From Burkholderiales bacterium (GTDB lineage: Bacteria > Pseudomonadota > Gammaproteobacteria > Burkholderiales > Burkholderiaceae_C), in contig JANXYH010000063.1 of NCBI GenBank assembly GCA_025350145.1, positions 1 to 55,104 on the forward strand: a DNA stretch of 55,104 bases, written 5' to 3'. A model generated the notes under the pieces. It was not told where the DNA came from, made no database searches, and saw only the letters and a program-made list of their open reading frames with translations. Made by a program: the position numbers and the translations under genes. Within the stretch, counting starts at the first letter, position 1. Each line of letters opens with the position of its first letter. Positions 54,818-55,104 of this stretch are shown here, in pieces.

Positions 54818-55104
54818 TCAGCGCAACGCCGGGCGGGTCGGCGTGATGCCGGCGGCCAGGTACTGGCGCCAGCGCCGACGGCCGTCCTCGACCGCGTCGG
54901 GCAGGGCCCCGACCAATTCGACCACGCGGGCGAATTCGGCAAACGCTGGGACCAAGTCAGGGCCGAGGTTGACGAGCACATCGCGGCTCGGCGCCTGCCC
55001 GGCAAGCTCGGCCAGCCAGATCGGCGTTCGGCGCTGCGCCGCCGCGATCGGCTCGTCGCGGCGCAAGCGCAGGTGCGGCACGAAGTCGTCGGGGTCGAAG
55101 GTCC
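54818..55104 (-). CDS. C-terminal fragment of an unrecognised protein (cut by the window edge)
   Basis: At least 94 residues of a minus-strand frame that continues past base 55104, ending at TGA 54818-54820. The text TFDPDDFVPHLRLRRDEP, AELAGQAPSRDVLVNLGPDLVPAFAEFARVVELVGALPDAVEDGRRRW and QYLAAGITPTRPALR looks helical and cytoplasmic. I do not recognise the family from the C-terminus alone. It is on the same strand as the receptor at 53544 and lies 143 bases upstream of it, so it probably belongs to a separate unit. Confidence 0.55.
   Translation of the reverse strand, partial: TFDPDDFVPHLRLRRDEPIAAAQRRTPIWLAELAGQAPSRDVLVNLGPDLVPAFAEFARVVELVGALPDAVEDGRRRWRQYLAAGITPTRPALR

Overview
This window looks like a chromosomal segment of a high-GC Burkholderiales betaproteobacterium (Comamonadaceae or Rubrivivax/Leptothrix-like). 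The evidence is strong GC bias at third codon positions, an orphan Bug-type (TctC-like) receptor, four Liv-type periplasmic receptors (one cut by the window edge), and the block selO-msrB-yciB-bolA-ppiC / ATPase-tesA / def-ligA. I saw no rRNA, tRNA or CRISPR array. The taxonomic placement is inferred from gene content only.

Layout. 1-7454 (all minus): a Liv-type receptor cut by the window edge, a TonB-dependent receptor, a polar amino-acid ABC permease plus receptor without an ATPase, a XerD-like recombinase, an orphan Bug receptor and a chalcone-isomerase-like exported protein. 7488-12305 (minus): a Liv-type ABC transporter with a natural LivH-LivM fusion; a decayed cytochrome c tail lies behind its last gene. 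12306-12835 is non-coding and holds a tandem 83-bp-period repeat. 12836-13609 (plus) is ferredoxin-NADP reductase. 13767-16438 (minus) is a bufferin-type operon: a DUF2282 precursor with four cysteines, an MNIO (DUF692) enzyme, a DUF2063 partner and a translationally coupled fourth gene that I do not recognise. 16686-17767 (minus) is an isolated holin-endolysin pair.

17891-33650 (minus) is a run of 15 closely spaced or overlapping genes. In transcription order they are acyl-CoA ligase, Liv-type receptor, LivH, LivM, LivG, LivF, FadB/FadJ-like bifunctional enzyme, M20 peptidase, thiolase, haloalkane-dehalogenase-like hydrolase, small membrane protein, hotdog thioesterase, medium-chain reductase, GNAT acetyltransferase and SDR. 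It reads as uptake, CoA activation and beta-oxidation of a carboxylate whose identity cannot be read from the sequence.

33743-44448 is housekeeping: selO, msrB, yciB, bolA-like, parvulin, an orphan LolD/YbbA-like ATPase divergent from tesA, def-ligA, and an M1 aminopeptidase. The aminopeptidase starts a seven-gene plus-strand operon to 50578 (M1 peptidase, DUF1028, peptide receptor, two Dpp-like permeases, gamma-glutamyltransferase, RidA) that looks built for peptide or gamma-glutamyl-compound use and again has no ATPase gene. 50668-53439 (minus) holds a beta-lactamase-fold lipoprotein, a lower-GC hicAB toxin-antitoxin pair with a visible promoter and palindrome, and tag. 53483-54674 is another Liv-type receptor followed by a clear intrinsic terminator, and the window ends inside an unrecognised minus-strand gene.

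Best leads: the four-gene bufferin operon with its unknown coupled gene and the neighbouring lysis cassette; the 15-gene transport/beta-oxidation operon, including a dehalogenase-like active site and a LivF with arginine in Walker A; and the peptide operon without its own ATPases.
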